43,483 nt of DNA from Thermoleophilia bacterium UBA2241. Its GTDB lineage: Bacteria > Actinomycetota > Thermoleophilia > UBA2241. The DNA lies in NCBI GenBank assembly GCA_002347645.1, contig DDYF01000020.1, positions 1-43,483 of the forward strand, read 5' to 3'. Made by a program: the position numbers and the translations under genes. Positions 15,920-22,721 of this stretch are shown here, piece after piece. Within the stretch, counting starts at the first letter, position 1. Each line of letters opens with the position of its first letter. The notes beneath the pieces were generated by a model, which did no database searches, was not told the origin of the DNA, and saw only the letters and a list, made by a program, of their open reading frames with translations.

Positions 15920-17710
15920 TCAGTGCGAGCCGAGCCAGCTTTCCCAGTCGCCCCAGCCGCCCCAGTACTTCTTGAGACCGAGGTCCTTGGGGTCGTCAGG
16001 CGCCGGCACGAGAGCCTCGTAGACCTGGTTGGCGTAGGCCTGGCAGCGCGCGAAGCCTCTGAGGGCCTTCCCCCAGTGGCAGACCGCCTCGTTGCCGGTG
16101 GTCTTGCCGGCGAGGTCCTGTGAGTGGCGCGCCTTGTACCACTCGGTCACCGCCCGGTCGAAGACCTCCTTCAGCGGCACGAAGGCGGTGTCGGCGTAGG
16201 TCAGCTTGCGCAACTCGATGTTGGCGTAGGAGAGGTCGTACATGGCGCGGTCATAGGCTGCACCGACGGCGGCCTTCGGGTCGGCGGCGAGCTTGACCTG
16301 GAAGAAGGTGTGGGTGGCGTCAGGAATGAAGTACGAGTAGCTCGGGCACTGCCCGTTCGCCTGCGCGCTCGCCGGGCCGACGCAGTCGTAAAACACCCCC
16401 TGATCACCGTTGTCCGGCAGACAGACACCGACCACCGCGTTCCCGAGGGCGCAGATCTTCGAGTCCCAGCCCGCGCTCTGGTTCGCGTACATGCCCTCGT
16501 CGGCCTCCTCGAGGCTCGGGTAGTCGGGCAGCCTGCCGGGGAAGCGCCACATCATCTTGACGAACTCGAGGTCCACCTTGCCGCGGTAGTTGTCGAGCAT
16601 GTTCCAGATCAGCAGGTTGCGGCGCACGGCGTCCTCGTCCATGGCCGTCCAGCCGCCGTGGGGCACGAAGGTGAGATCCCAGTCGAAGACGTCGGCGAGC
16701 CACGCGTCGTCCTTGGTGATCGTGAGCTTATCGGTCAGGCAGTTGTTCGTCGCGTAGATGAAGTCCCGCTCGCCGTTGTCGCCCGGGCGCCTGACGGTCT
16801 TGGGATCGCGGCACTCGATGTCGAAGGCGTCCCCGCTCGTGTCCGCCCACAGACCACGGTTGTAGGTGGACCCGTGGGGATACGCCAGCTGCATCTTCAG
16901 GGCCTGCTTCGAGTTGTCGGCGAACCGCAGCGTGTGCTCTGACATCAGCATCGGAGGGACGCAGTACCCGTCTTGCTCGTTACCGTGGACCCCAGCACCG
17001 TGATGGGCAAAGCAGAGGCCCTTGTTGTTCATCGCGGGGTGGATCGTCCCGCGCCTGAGCCCCCATTGGTTGGACACGGTGTGGACGGCGAGGATGTAGT
17101 CGTTGCCTGTCTCAGGGTAAGCGACGAGCAGGTAGCCAAACCCAGGCTCGGCATCGGACGAACCTGCGCAGATCAGCTCGCCGCTTCGGGTCGTCCCGCC
17201 CCAGGCGGCGAAGCCGGTGCAGCCTCCCGAAGGCGGCAGCGTCTCGTCCCCGCTGCCTTCCGGCTCAGTCCCCGGATACACCGCAGGGGACCCGCCGCGG
17301 AACGCCACGCAGTAGTTGGCCATCACCTCCGCGTAGGACAGCGGCACGTCGGCGTCCGTCGCCGCTTGGGCCATCCCCTTGAACTGCTCGATGTACTCCG
17401 GCGCGAATTGCTTCAGGTACCACTGGTACGCCTTCAGCGCAAGGACTTGCTCCTCCGCGAACGTTCGCTGAAGGTTCTTCAGCATCTCCGTGCCGAACAC
17501 CTGGACGTACTGCTGGACGTACTGGTAGCCCATGTCGTAGTCGGAGCCGCTGATGACGATCACTGAGTCCACGTTCGGCGGGATCGCCACTCCATCCGCG
17601 ACAGGTATCTCGGTCTTGTCCGCTGCTGCGGCGCTTGCCGACATCGCCAACACTGCGCAGAGGCAGGCGACGAGCAACAGCGGCAGCCGGACCTTGTTGC
17701 CTCTCTTCAT
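15920..17710 (-). CDS. Secreted Ntn-hydrolase, C45/AAT-like (paralog 1)
   Basis: This 596-residue protein has a signal peptide (hydrophobic residues about 9-28, Ala-rich cleavage region). A propeptide-like region follows, with SGSDYDMGYQYVQQYVQ and FKGMAQAATDADVPLSYAEVMANY, and then GGCTGFAAWGGTT with Cys164 as the likely autocatalytic N-terminal nucleophile, as in acyl-coenzyme A:6-APA acyltransferase and C45 hydrolases. IHPAMNNKGLCFAHHGAG, FDIECRDPK and FIYATNNC suit the Ntn beta chain. It is longer than typical C45 proteins (about 350 aa) by a C-terminal domain shared with its two paralogs (NQSAGWDSKICALGNA, ending WLGSH). I chose the ATG at 17710 because GAAAGGG lies 6 nt before it, as in paralog 3. 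The substrate is unknown; an extracellular amide is inferred. Confidence 0.78.
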   Translation of the reverse strand: MKRGNKVRLPLLLVACLCAVLAMSASAAAADKTEIPVADGVAIPPNVDSVIVISGSDYDMGYQYVQQYVQVFGTEMLKNLQRTFAEEQVLALKAYQWYLKQFAPEYIEQFKGMAQAATDADVPLSYAEVMANYCVAFRGGSPAVYPGTEPEGSGDETLPPSGGCTGFAAWGGTTRSGELICAGSSDAEPGFGYLLVAYPETGNDYILAVHTVSNQWGLRRGTIHPAMNNKGLCFAHHGAGVHGNEQDGYCVPPMLMSEHTLRFADNSKQALKMQLAYPHGSTYNRGLWADTSGDAFDIECRDPKTVRRPGDNGERDFIYATNNCLTDKLTITKDDAWLADVFDWDLTFVPHGGWTAMDEDAVRRNLLIWNMLDNYRGKVDLEFVKMMWRFPGRLPDYPSLEEADEGMYANQSAGWDSKICALGNAVVGVCLPDNGDQGVFYDCVGPASAQANGQCPSYSYFIPDATHTFFQVKLAADPKAAVGAAYDRAMYDLSYANIELRKLTYADTAFVPLKEVFDRAVTEWYKARHSQDLAGKTTGNEAVCHWGKALRGFARCQAYANQVYEALVPAPDDPKDLGLKKYWGGWGDWESWLGSH

Positions 17711-17771
17711 GAGTGTCCCTTTCATTACTGGTGCGATGGGAGTCGCGGAGAGCCGCGCGGCGGGTTCGGGG

Positions 17772-17800
17772 TGAGAGCGGCCACGGCTCCGCGGCCTCTT
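17772..17800 (-). promoter_or_regulatory. Hairpin downstream of the leader ORF of paralog 1
   Basis: The minus-strand RNA can form a 6-bp stem, GCCGCG with CGUGGC (one G-U pair), around a GAGC loop, with outer AGAG/CTCT arms. It lies 13 nt after the stop of the leader ORF. A hairpin of similar form occupies the same place before paralog 3, which suggests a translation- or transcription-attenuation element. Confidence 0.5.
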
Positions 17801-17813
17801 CAGAATGACCCTC

Positions 17814-17849
17814 TCAGGGGCACGCGAAAGGAAGCGTGAGCACCCCCAT
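17814..17849 (-). CDS. Conserved 11-residue leader peptide upstream of paralog 1
   Basis: On the minus strand an ATG preceded by GGGGGAGGGACC opens a frame encoding MGVLTLPFACP and then TGA. The same place before paralog 3 holds MGVLRLPCTRP with an equally good ribosome site. Identity falls on M-G-V-L-x-L-P and the final P, while third-base and flanking changes occur, so the frame itself seems to be kept. It lies about 75 nt into the predicted transcript and 104 nt before the structural gene. A regulatory leader peptide is inferred. Confidence 0.55.
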   Translation of the reverse strand: MGVLTLPFACP

Positions 17850-17930
17850 GGTCCCTCCCCCTTGGCTCCGATGGACGTCGGTCCCGCCTACCCCGGCTGT
17901 GAGCTAGGCGCAGACGGCACGCCGACGCCT

Positions 17931-17958
17931 AGCGTACATCGTCCGTGACAATGTACAA
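17931..17958 (-). promoter_or_regulatory. Promoter of paralog 1 overlapping a TetR-type operator
   Basis: On the minus strand TTGTAC (17958-17953), 16 nt and TACGCT (17936-17931) give a promoter with a start near 17924 and a leader of about 210 nt. The plus-strand sequence ACAATGTAC (17948-17956) within it is identical to half-site plus centre of the palindrome between tetR and the MFS gene, and it recurs at the same promoter position before paralog 3. The outer GTACAT...ATGTAC pair (17934-17939, 17951-17956) forms a second, wider dyad. Confidence 0.6.
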
Positions 17959-18048
17959 AGGCGTCCCTGTTGCCCCAGCCGACAACGCCGTAGGAGAACC
18001 CCTTCCGCCCCCTCACCTCACACGACGGGCAGGCCTGAGCGACGCCTA

Positions 18049-18077
18049 TTGACCAGAACCGACGTACGAACTACGGT
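18049..18077 (+). promoter_or_regulatory. Promoter of paralog 2
   Basis: TTGACC (18049-18054), a 17-nt spacer and TACGGT (18072-18077) predict a start near 18084. The operator at 17948-17956 is about 95 nt upstream of this -35 box, so one repressor site could affect both divergent paralogs. No ACAATGTAC copy lies in this promoter itself. Confidence 0.5.
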
Positions 18078-18089
18078 AAGGTGTAGACC

Positions 18090-18146
18090 ATGCTCTCCCG
18101 GCCCTGCAAGGACAGGCCATCCCGCGCCCGATGCGCTCGAGGATGA
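18090..18146 (+). CDS. Possible 18-residue leader peptide upstream of paralog 2
   Basis: The first ATG of the predicted transcript, preceded by AAGGTGTAGACC, opens a frame for MLSRPCKDRPSRARCARG. The run AAGG...GACCATG before the start is shared with the leader ORFs of paralogs 1 and 3. The peptide itself is similar only in an L-x-x-P-C-x-R/D-R-P pattern, so equivalence with the other two is uncertain. The structural gene begins 99 nt after its stop. Confidence 0.35.
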   Translation: MLSRPCKDRPSRARCARG

Positions 18147-18245
18147 CCAGCGGGAATCTGGGCTACTTCGAGTGAAGGGAGTGGTCTCGGCGGTACTGAA
18201 GGGTCCTTGCCATTCGCACGCTCTTGAGTCAAAGAGGAGGTTCGC

Positions 18246-20039
18246 ATGGGGGAGTCGCGCAAGATCCCGTTCTGGATGGTGTTGATTGTCTGCATCGGTG
18301 TCGCCGCGGTGCTGGCGGCAGCGGGAAGCGATGTGGCGCTGGCGAGCGCCCAAGACGCAGACACTCCCGAGATACCGTTCGTCGATGGGGCGCCGGTGAC
18401 GCCGGCCGTGAGGCCGGTCATCGTCCTGAGCGGTACGGACTACGACATGGGCTACCAGCACTACCAGCAGCTTGCACAGATATTCGGCACGTATCCGTTC
18501 GAGGCCATGCAGCGCACGTTCACCGACGAGGAACTGGTGACGCTGAAGGCCCACCAGTGGTACATCAAGGAGTACACCCCGGAGCTCATCGAGCAGTTCA
18601 AGGGGATGGCCCAAGCGGCCACGGACGCAGGCGTGCCGCTGTCGTACGCCGAGGTGCTTGCGAACAAGACGACGTTGGCATCTTACCCCGGCACGGAGCC
18701 TGAAGGCAGCGCCGACGACGAGCTGCCGCCGACGGGCGGCTGCAGCGGTTTCGCAGCCTGGGGAAGCACGACCAGAGACCACAAGCTGATCGCGTCCGGC
18801 TCGGTCGACCACGAGAACCTGGTCGAGAGCTACCTCCTCGTCGTCTTCCCGGAGACCGGCAATGACTTCGTGATCAGCTCTTTCGAGCTTGACAGCCATG
18901 GGAGCCACCCCGGGATGAACGACAAGGGGCTCTGCTATGTGCATCATGGCGCCGGGCTGGCGCTCAACGAACAGGCGGGCTACGCCACTTGCAGTGGTCG
19001 CGGCGGCACGGAGTTCTACGTGCTTCACACACTGCGCTTCGCCGACAACGCCGCACAAGCGAAGCAGATGCAGTTGGACTACCCGAGCGGAGCTCGCAGT
19101 CGGGGGCTCTGGGCAGACACAAGTGGAGACGCGTTCGACATCGAGTCTCGGGATCCCCAGACCATCAGGCTGGCCGGAGAGAACGGCGAGAAGGACTTTC
19201 TCTATGCCACCAACAACTGCCTGACGAAGAAGATCACGCCAACAGAGGACCAAGCAGTGTTGGCGAAGTACTTCGGCTGGGACATCAAGTACGTCCGGCA
19301 TGGCGGTTGGACGGCCATGGACGAGGACGCCGTGCGCCGTAACCTCCTCATCTGGAACATGCTCTACAACTACCGGGGCAAGGTCGATCTCGACTTCGTC
19401 AAGATGATGTGGCGCTTCCCGGGCAGAATGCCGAAGTACCCCAGCCTTGAAGCCGCTGACGCAGGCATGTACGAGAATCAGTCGGCGGGCTGGGACTCGA
19501 AGATCTGCGCCCTAGGGAATGCGACGATCGGCATCTGCCTTCCGGACGACGGCGACAACGGTCTCTTCTACACGAGCAATGGGACGGTCAGTCGTCGGGC
19601 AAACGCCCAGTGCCCGGACTACTACTACTTCACTCCGGGGGCAACGCACACGTTCTACGAGGTGCAGCTGGCCGACAACGCGGCCGACGTGGTTGCGGCC
19701 GCCCAACACCGAGCCATGTACAACATGGCCTACGCCAACATCCAGCTGAGGAAGCTGACCTACTCGGACACGGCATTCGAACTACTCACAGAGCTGTTCG
19801 ACAAAGCCGCTGAGCAGTGGGACAAGGGCGACTACTACCTGGGACTCGCCGAGAAGACCGCCGGCAACGAGTCAGTGGCCAACTACGCCAAGGCGCTGAG
19901 GGGTTTCACTGCGTGTCAGGCACGCGCGAACCAGGTCTATGAGGCTTTGGCCGGAGCGCCTGACACGCCCACCGACCTCGGCCTCAGGAAGTACTGGGGT
20001 ACGTGGGGAACGTGGTCGAGCTACCTCGGTTCTCACTGA
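18246..20039 (+). CDS. Secreted Ntn-hydrolase, C45/AAT-like (paralog 2)
   Basis: The 597-residue protein starts at an ATG with AGGAGG five bases before it and has a signal peptide (hydrophobic residues about 9-27). Its order of motifs equals paralog 1, its closest relative in the window: LSGTDYDMGYQHYQQL, FKGMAQAATDAGVPLSYAEVLAN, then GGCSGFAAWGSTT with Cys166 as predicted nucleophile, SHPGMNDKGLCYVHHGAG, RGLWADTSGDAFDIESRD and DFLYATNNCL. The C-terminal extension with NQSAGWDSKICALGNA ends in SSYLGSH. It is divergent from paralog 1 across a 535-nt region with promoters for both, and is followed by a 19-bp terminator stem. The function is inferred as extracellular amide hydrolysis or acyl transfer. 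Confidence 0.78.
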   Translation: MGESRKIPFWMVLIVCIGVAAVLAAAGSDVALASAQDADTPEIPFVDGAPVTPAVRPVIVLSGTDYDMGYQHYQQLAQIFGTYPFEAMQRTFTDEELVTLKAHQWYIKEYTPELIEQFKGMAQAATDAGVPLSYAEVLANKTTLASYPGTEPEGSADDELPPTGGCSGFAAWGSTTRDHKLIASGSVDHENLVESYLLVVFPETGNDFVISSFELDSHGSHPGMNDKGLCYVHHGAGLALNEQAGYATCSGRGGTEFYVLHTLRFADNAAQAKQMQLDYPSGARSRGLWADTSGDAFDIESRDPQTIRLAGENGEKDFLYATNNCLTKKITPTEDQAVLAKYFGWDIKYVRHGGWTAMDEDAVRRNLLIWNMLYNYRGKVDLDFVKMMWRFPGRMPKYPSLEAADAGMYENQSAGWDSKICALGNATIGICLPDDGDNGLFYTSNGTVSRRANAQCPDYYYFTPGATHTFYEVQLADNAADVVAAAQHRAMYNMAYANIQLRKLTYSDTAFELLTELFDKAAEQWDKGDYYLGLAEKTAGNESVANYAKALRGFTACQARANQVYEALAGAPDTPTDLGLRKYWGTWGTWSSYLGSH

Positions 20040-20070
20040 CACGCTGACAGTATCTCGGAAGGAGTTGCGA

Positions 20071-20113
20071 TCCGATCCTGCCCCCTCCCGCACGGGGAGG
20101 GGGCAGGATCGGA
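20071..20113. terminator. 19-bp stem between the convergent paralog 2 and tetR genes
   Basis: The arms TCCGATCCTGCCCCCTCCC (20071-20089) and 20095-20113 are perfectly complementary over 19 bp with a 5-nt loop. It lies between two converging genes and probably stops transcription from both sides. T-tracts are absent. Confidence 0.75.
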
Positions 20114-20140
20114 CACTCGGGGTAGTGACGACGGGCGGAG

Positions 20141-20800
20141 CTAGCAGTCGCCCTCGCGTGCCGGAGCGCCGCTGGCTAAGCCGAAGCGGGCCTTCAGCCC
20201 GGCGATGATGGTCCGGCCGCCCTCATCGAAGGCTTCTTCCGGGTGGGCCATCGCGTAGAGGGGAGCGGGTGGCTGGAGTTCACCGTCGAACGGACTTGCC
20301 GTGGAAGCTACGGGTGTCGCCAGCGCCTTCGTTTCCAGCAGCAGGAACCCGGTCGCGTATGCGTCGATCACGCTGCCGAGGAGAGGCAGGAGCTCCCGAG
20401 GCAGGCCCTGCCGCATGAGGGCTTCGTCAACGCGGCGTCCGTATGCGGTCATAGGCCATGTGTCGTAAGGCGCGAGGGCGACCAAAGGCCATGCACGAGG
20501 GTGACGGAGCGCCATTGCGCGCAGCGACTTCCCTCCAGCCAGGACGGCTTCCTCCCAACGCACAGCGGGGTCCTCAACGACTACCACTTCAGACAGCAGC
20601 AGGGCCACGACATCCCGGATGATGCCGTCCTTGTCGGTGGCATACGTGTAGAGGCTCATCGCGCTGACCTTGAGAGACTGCGCCAGGCGGCGCAGGCTGA
20701 AGGCATCGATGCCCTCAGAGTCGATGAGCTCAAGAGCGGCTCTGGCGATCGACTCCCGGCTCAGGTGGTGGTGCTTCCTTGGCTTCTTCGTGGCGGTCAA
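20141..20800 (-). CDS. TetR-family repressor of the MFS/hydrolase island
   Basis: This 219-residue protein has the TetR N-terminal HTH at about residues 14-60 (SRESIARAALELIDSEGIDA, FSLRRLAQSLKVSAMSLYTY) with a ligand-binding C-terminal region similar in layout to tetracycline-repressor-type proteins. It is divergent from an MFS transporter, the classic repressor/efflux pair. The shared 121-nt region contains a perfect 13-bp palindrome covering its own -10 box (TACAAT), so autorepression is likely. Nine bases of that palindrome recur in the promoters of hydrolase paralogs 1 and 3, which makes this protein the likely regulator of the whole island. The start is TTG with GAGGGGG upstream; the ligand is unknown. 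Confidence 0.88.
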   Translation of the reverse strand: MTATKKPRKHHHLSRESIARAALELIDSEGIDAFSLRRLAQSLKVSAMSLYTYATDKDGIIRDVVALLLSEVVVVEDPAVRWEEAVLAGGKSLRAMALRHPRAWPLVALAPYDTWPMTAYGRRVDEALMRQGLPRELLPLLGSVIDAYATGFLLLETKALATPVASTASPFDGELQPPAPLYAMAHPEEAFDEGGRTIIAGLKARFGLASGAPAREGDC

Positions 20801-20872
20801 GGTCAGGCCCCCTCGGTGCTGCGCTCTCGTCCACCCCGGCGCAGCGGCGGAATCCCTATGGCTGTGATGTCA

Positions 20873-20885
20873 GGTACATTGTACC
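20873..20885. promoter_or_regulatory. TetR operator between tetR and the MFS gene
   Basis: GGTACATTGTACC is a perfect 13-bp palindrome centred on 20879. On the minus strand it contains TACAAT, the likely -10 box of tetR; on the plus strand it contains TTGTAC, a possible -35 for the transporter. The nonamer ACAATGTAC (minus strand here) also lies at 17948-17956 and 24743-24751. Confidence 0.75.
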
Positions 20886-20921
20886 GTACGAGTCGATCGG
20901 GAAACGCGGTGGAGGGGTGAA

Positions 20922-22208
20922 GTGAGGCAGGGGGACGATGCTGGTTTGGCCGTCGAGGTGGACCGACCGACCACCTGGCTGGCGCTCGTCACCATCAACA
21001 CCTTTGCGGCGGTCACCGCCGGCGTTCTCCCTGCGATCGTAGCCATACTCGTCGACCACGAGCATCTTGCTCCGATTGACGCCGGCCACATCAGCTCGTT
21101 GTACTCCGTCGGCGGTGTACTGGCCGGGCTTTCGGGGCTGCTTTGGGTCCGGCGTTTCGACCGCCGTGTCATGCTTGCGGTGGTCATCGTTCTGGGCCTT
21201 TGTGCCGACCTCAGCGCTGTGGTGCTGCAAGGCTACGCCCTGATTGGCGCGGGTCGCTTCGTCGCTGGTTTCGCCGGCTCGTCCGCAATCATCATTGTGA
21301 ACTCGACGATCGCCCTCTCACGTCATTCGGAGCGCCTGTTCGGTCTGGTGCTGACCAGCCAGTCGCTGCTGGCGGCGGCGCTGTTCTTCGCTCTGCCGCG
21401 GCTCGCTTGGGAAGCCGCAGGGCTCTTCTCGATGCTTGCGGCCTTCTGGGTGGTCATCTTGCCGCTCGCGTTCTTGGTGCCGGGCTTCCCTGAGTCGGCG
21501 ACGTCACGGGGGACCGCAGGCGAGCGCTCCGAAGGCCGTGCCTTGCTGCGCTCGTCCGTCGGCCTCCTTGTACTGGCGTTCCTCTCCTTCTACGTGGCCA
21601 CCGGCGCCCTGTGGACGTTCGTTTACCTCATCGGTGAGTGGCACGGCATCTCGTCCACGGCTGTCGGCTCGGCGATGTCCTTGGCCATGCTCGCGGCCAT
21701 CGTGGGAGGATCGACCGTGACCGCGCTCGGCAAGAGGTATGGCCGGTCCCGGCCGCTGATCGCCGCGCTCGTCGCGAACGTGGCCTTCACCGCCATTCTG
21801 CTGACGCCCACCGGTGTCGGCGTTTACACCCTCGCGGTCTGCGCCACGAACCTGCTCTTCACCTTCTCGCTCGCCCTCTTCTTGACGCTTCTCGGCGACG
21901 AGGACCCGCAGGGGCGCCTGCTGTCGGTGGCCAACATGGTCATCTTCGGTGGTCTCGCCCTGGGGCCGTGGTTGTTCGGACCTTCGACTGAGGGCGGGAG
22001 CTACCGCGCGCTCCTGGTCGGCACAGTCGTCCTCTTCGCCGTCTCCCCGGCGCTGCTCTGTCTGAGGAGCCTGCCGCGTGGGCGGAGCGGGGATTCGGTT
22101 GCGCCGCTCCCCGAGCCGACCACCGGCCTCACTCCTCCGTCGGCTGGCAGTGGAGGAGGAGGACGAAGACGTCCTCGGCGTAGCCGTTGCAGACGCCGAG
22201 CACGGTGA
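20922..22208 (+). CDS. Major facilitator superfamily transporter (12 TM, efflux type)
   Basis: The 428-residue membrane protein shows about 12 hydrophobic segments. The loop between TM2 and TM3 has GLLWVRRFDRRVML, a degenerate form of the MFS motif A, and RFVAGFAGSSAIIIVNSTIA resembles motif B/C of drug/H+ antiporters. The start is GTG at 20922 with GGAGGGG just before it. It is divergent from tetR across the palindromic operator. The last 40 or so residues (after LRSLPRGRSG) are a Pro/Gly/Arg-rich tail antisense to the end of the lipoprotein gene, so the original stop may have been lost. A substrate such as a toxic amide, or the product of the secreted hydrolases, is inferred from context only. 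Confidence 0.86.
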   Translation: MRQGDDAGLAVEVDRPTTWLALVTINTFAAVTAGVLPAIVAILVDHEHLAPIDAGHISSLYSVGGVLAGLSGLLWVRRFDRRVMLAVVIVLGLCADLSAVVLQGYALIGAGRFVAGFAGSSAIIIVNSTIALSRHSERLFGLVLTSQSLLAAALFFALPRLAWEAAGLFSMLAAFWVVILPLAFLVPGFPESATSRGTAGERSEGRALLRSSVGLLVLAFLSFYVATGALWTFVYLIGEWHGISSTAVGSAMSLAMLAAIVGGSTVTALGKRYGRSRPLIAALVANVAFTAILLTPTGVGVYTLAVCATNLLFTFSLALFLTLLGDEDPQGRLLSVANMVIFGGLALGPWLFGPSTEGGSYRALLVGTVVLFAVSPALLCLRSLPRGRSGDSVAPLPEPTTGLTPPSAGSGGGGRRRPRRSRCRRRAR

Positions 22209-22563
22209 CGGTGGCGCCCTTCTGGAACTCCGCGACCTGCTCGGCGTAGCGCGCATCGAAGACGCAGTCGATCCCCCGGCCCGGGTCGGTGGCCCCGCCG
22301 CTGAGCACGACCTCGGGGGCCTCGAGGATGGGGTCGGTGGTGACCGTGGCGACGGTCCCGGTGACGGCGAGGAGCTCGTCCTTGAAGCGCTTGTCGGCGG
22401 CCTTGGGCTTGTCGGCGTAGGCGGCGAAGAGCTCCTCCGCCGTGACCGCGGTCGCCTCGCCGGCGGAGTACAGCGCCTCCGGCGCCGCGTCCTCCGAGGA
22501 GCAGGCGGCGGCGCTCACGAGGAGCGCGACGACGAGCAGGACAAGGGCGAGCCATCTCTTCAC
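22129..22563 (-). CDS. Small lipoprotein with an OB-fold (tRNA_anti-like) domain
   Basis: The 144-residue protein has a lipoprotein signal peptide (hydrophobic residues 4-18, lipobox SAAAC with Cys21). The remainder matches the tRNA_anti-like OB-fold found in small secreted proteins: VTAEELFAAYADKPKAADKRFKDELLAVTGTVATV, then a cysteine-containing core and VTVLGVCNGYAEDVF. The role of these proteins is unknown. The start GTG at 22563 has TAGGAGG eight bases upstream. Its 3' end overlaps the convergent MFS gene by 80 nt. Confidence 0.8.
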   Translation of the reverse strand: MKRWLALVLLVVALLVSAAACSSEDAAPEALYSAGEATAVTAEELFAAYADKPKAADKRFKDELLAVTGTVATVTTDPILEAPEVVLSGGATDPGRGIDCVFDARYAEQVAEFQKGATVTVLGVCNGYAEDVFVLLLHCQPTEE

Positions 22564-22618
22564 GGTGCCGACCTCCTACGCCAGGATACGTGTGGGCTCA
22601 TCTTCGCACAGAGAGAGT

Positions 22619-22656
22619 GAGCGGTGCCCCCTCCGCTACGGGAGGGGACACCGCTC
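22619..22656 (-). terminator. Stem-loop after paralog 3
   Basis: GAGCGGTG/CACCGCTC continues, after one mismatch, into CCCCTCC/GGAGGGG, making a 16-position stem with a 6-nt loop 65 nt past the stop of the gene ending at 22722. No T-tract. Confidence 0.65.
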
Positions 22657-22721
22657 GATTCGTCATCCGCAGGGTGGACGGACGCTCCGCGAACGCGTGT
22701 CTACCTGCTCCTCACTTCCTT

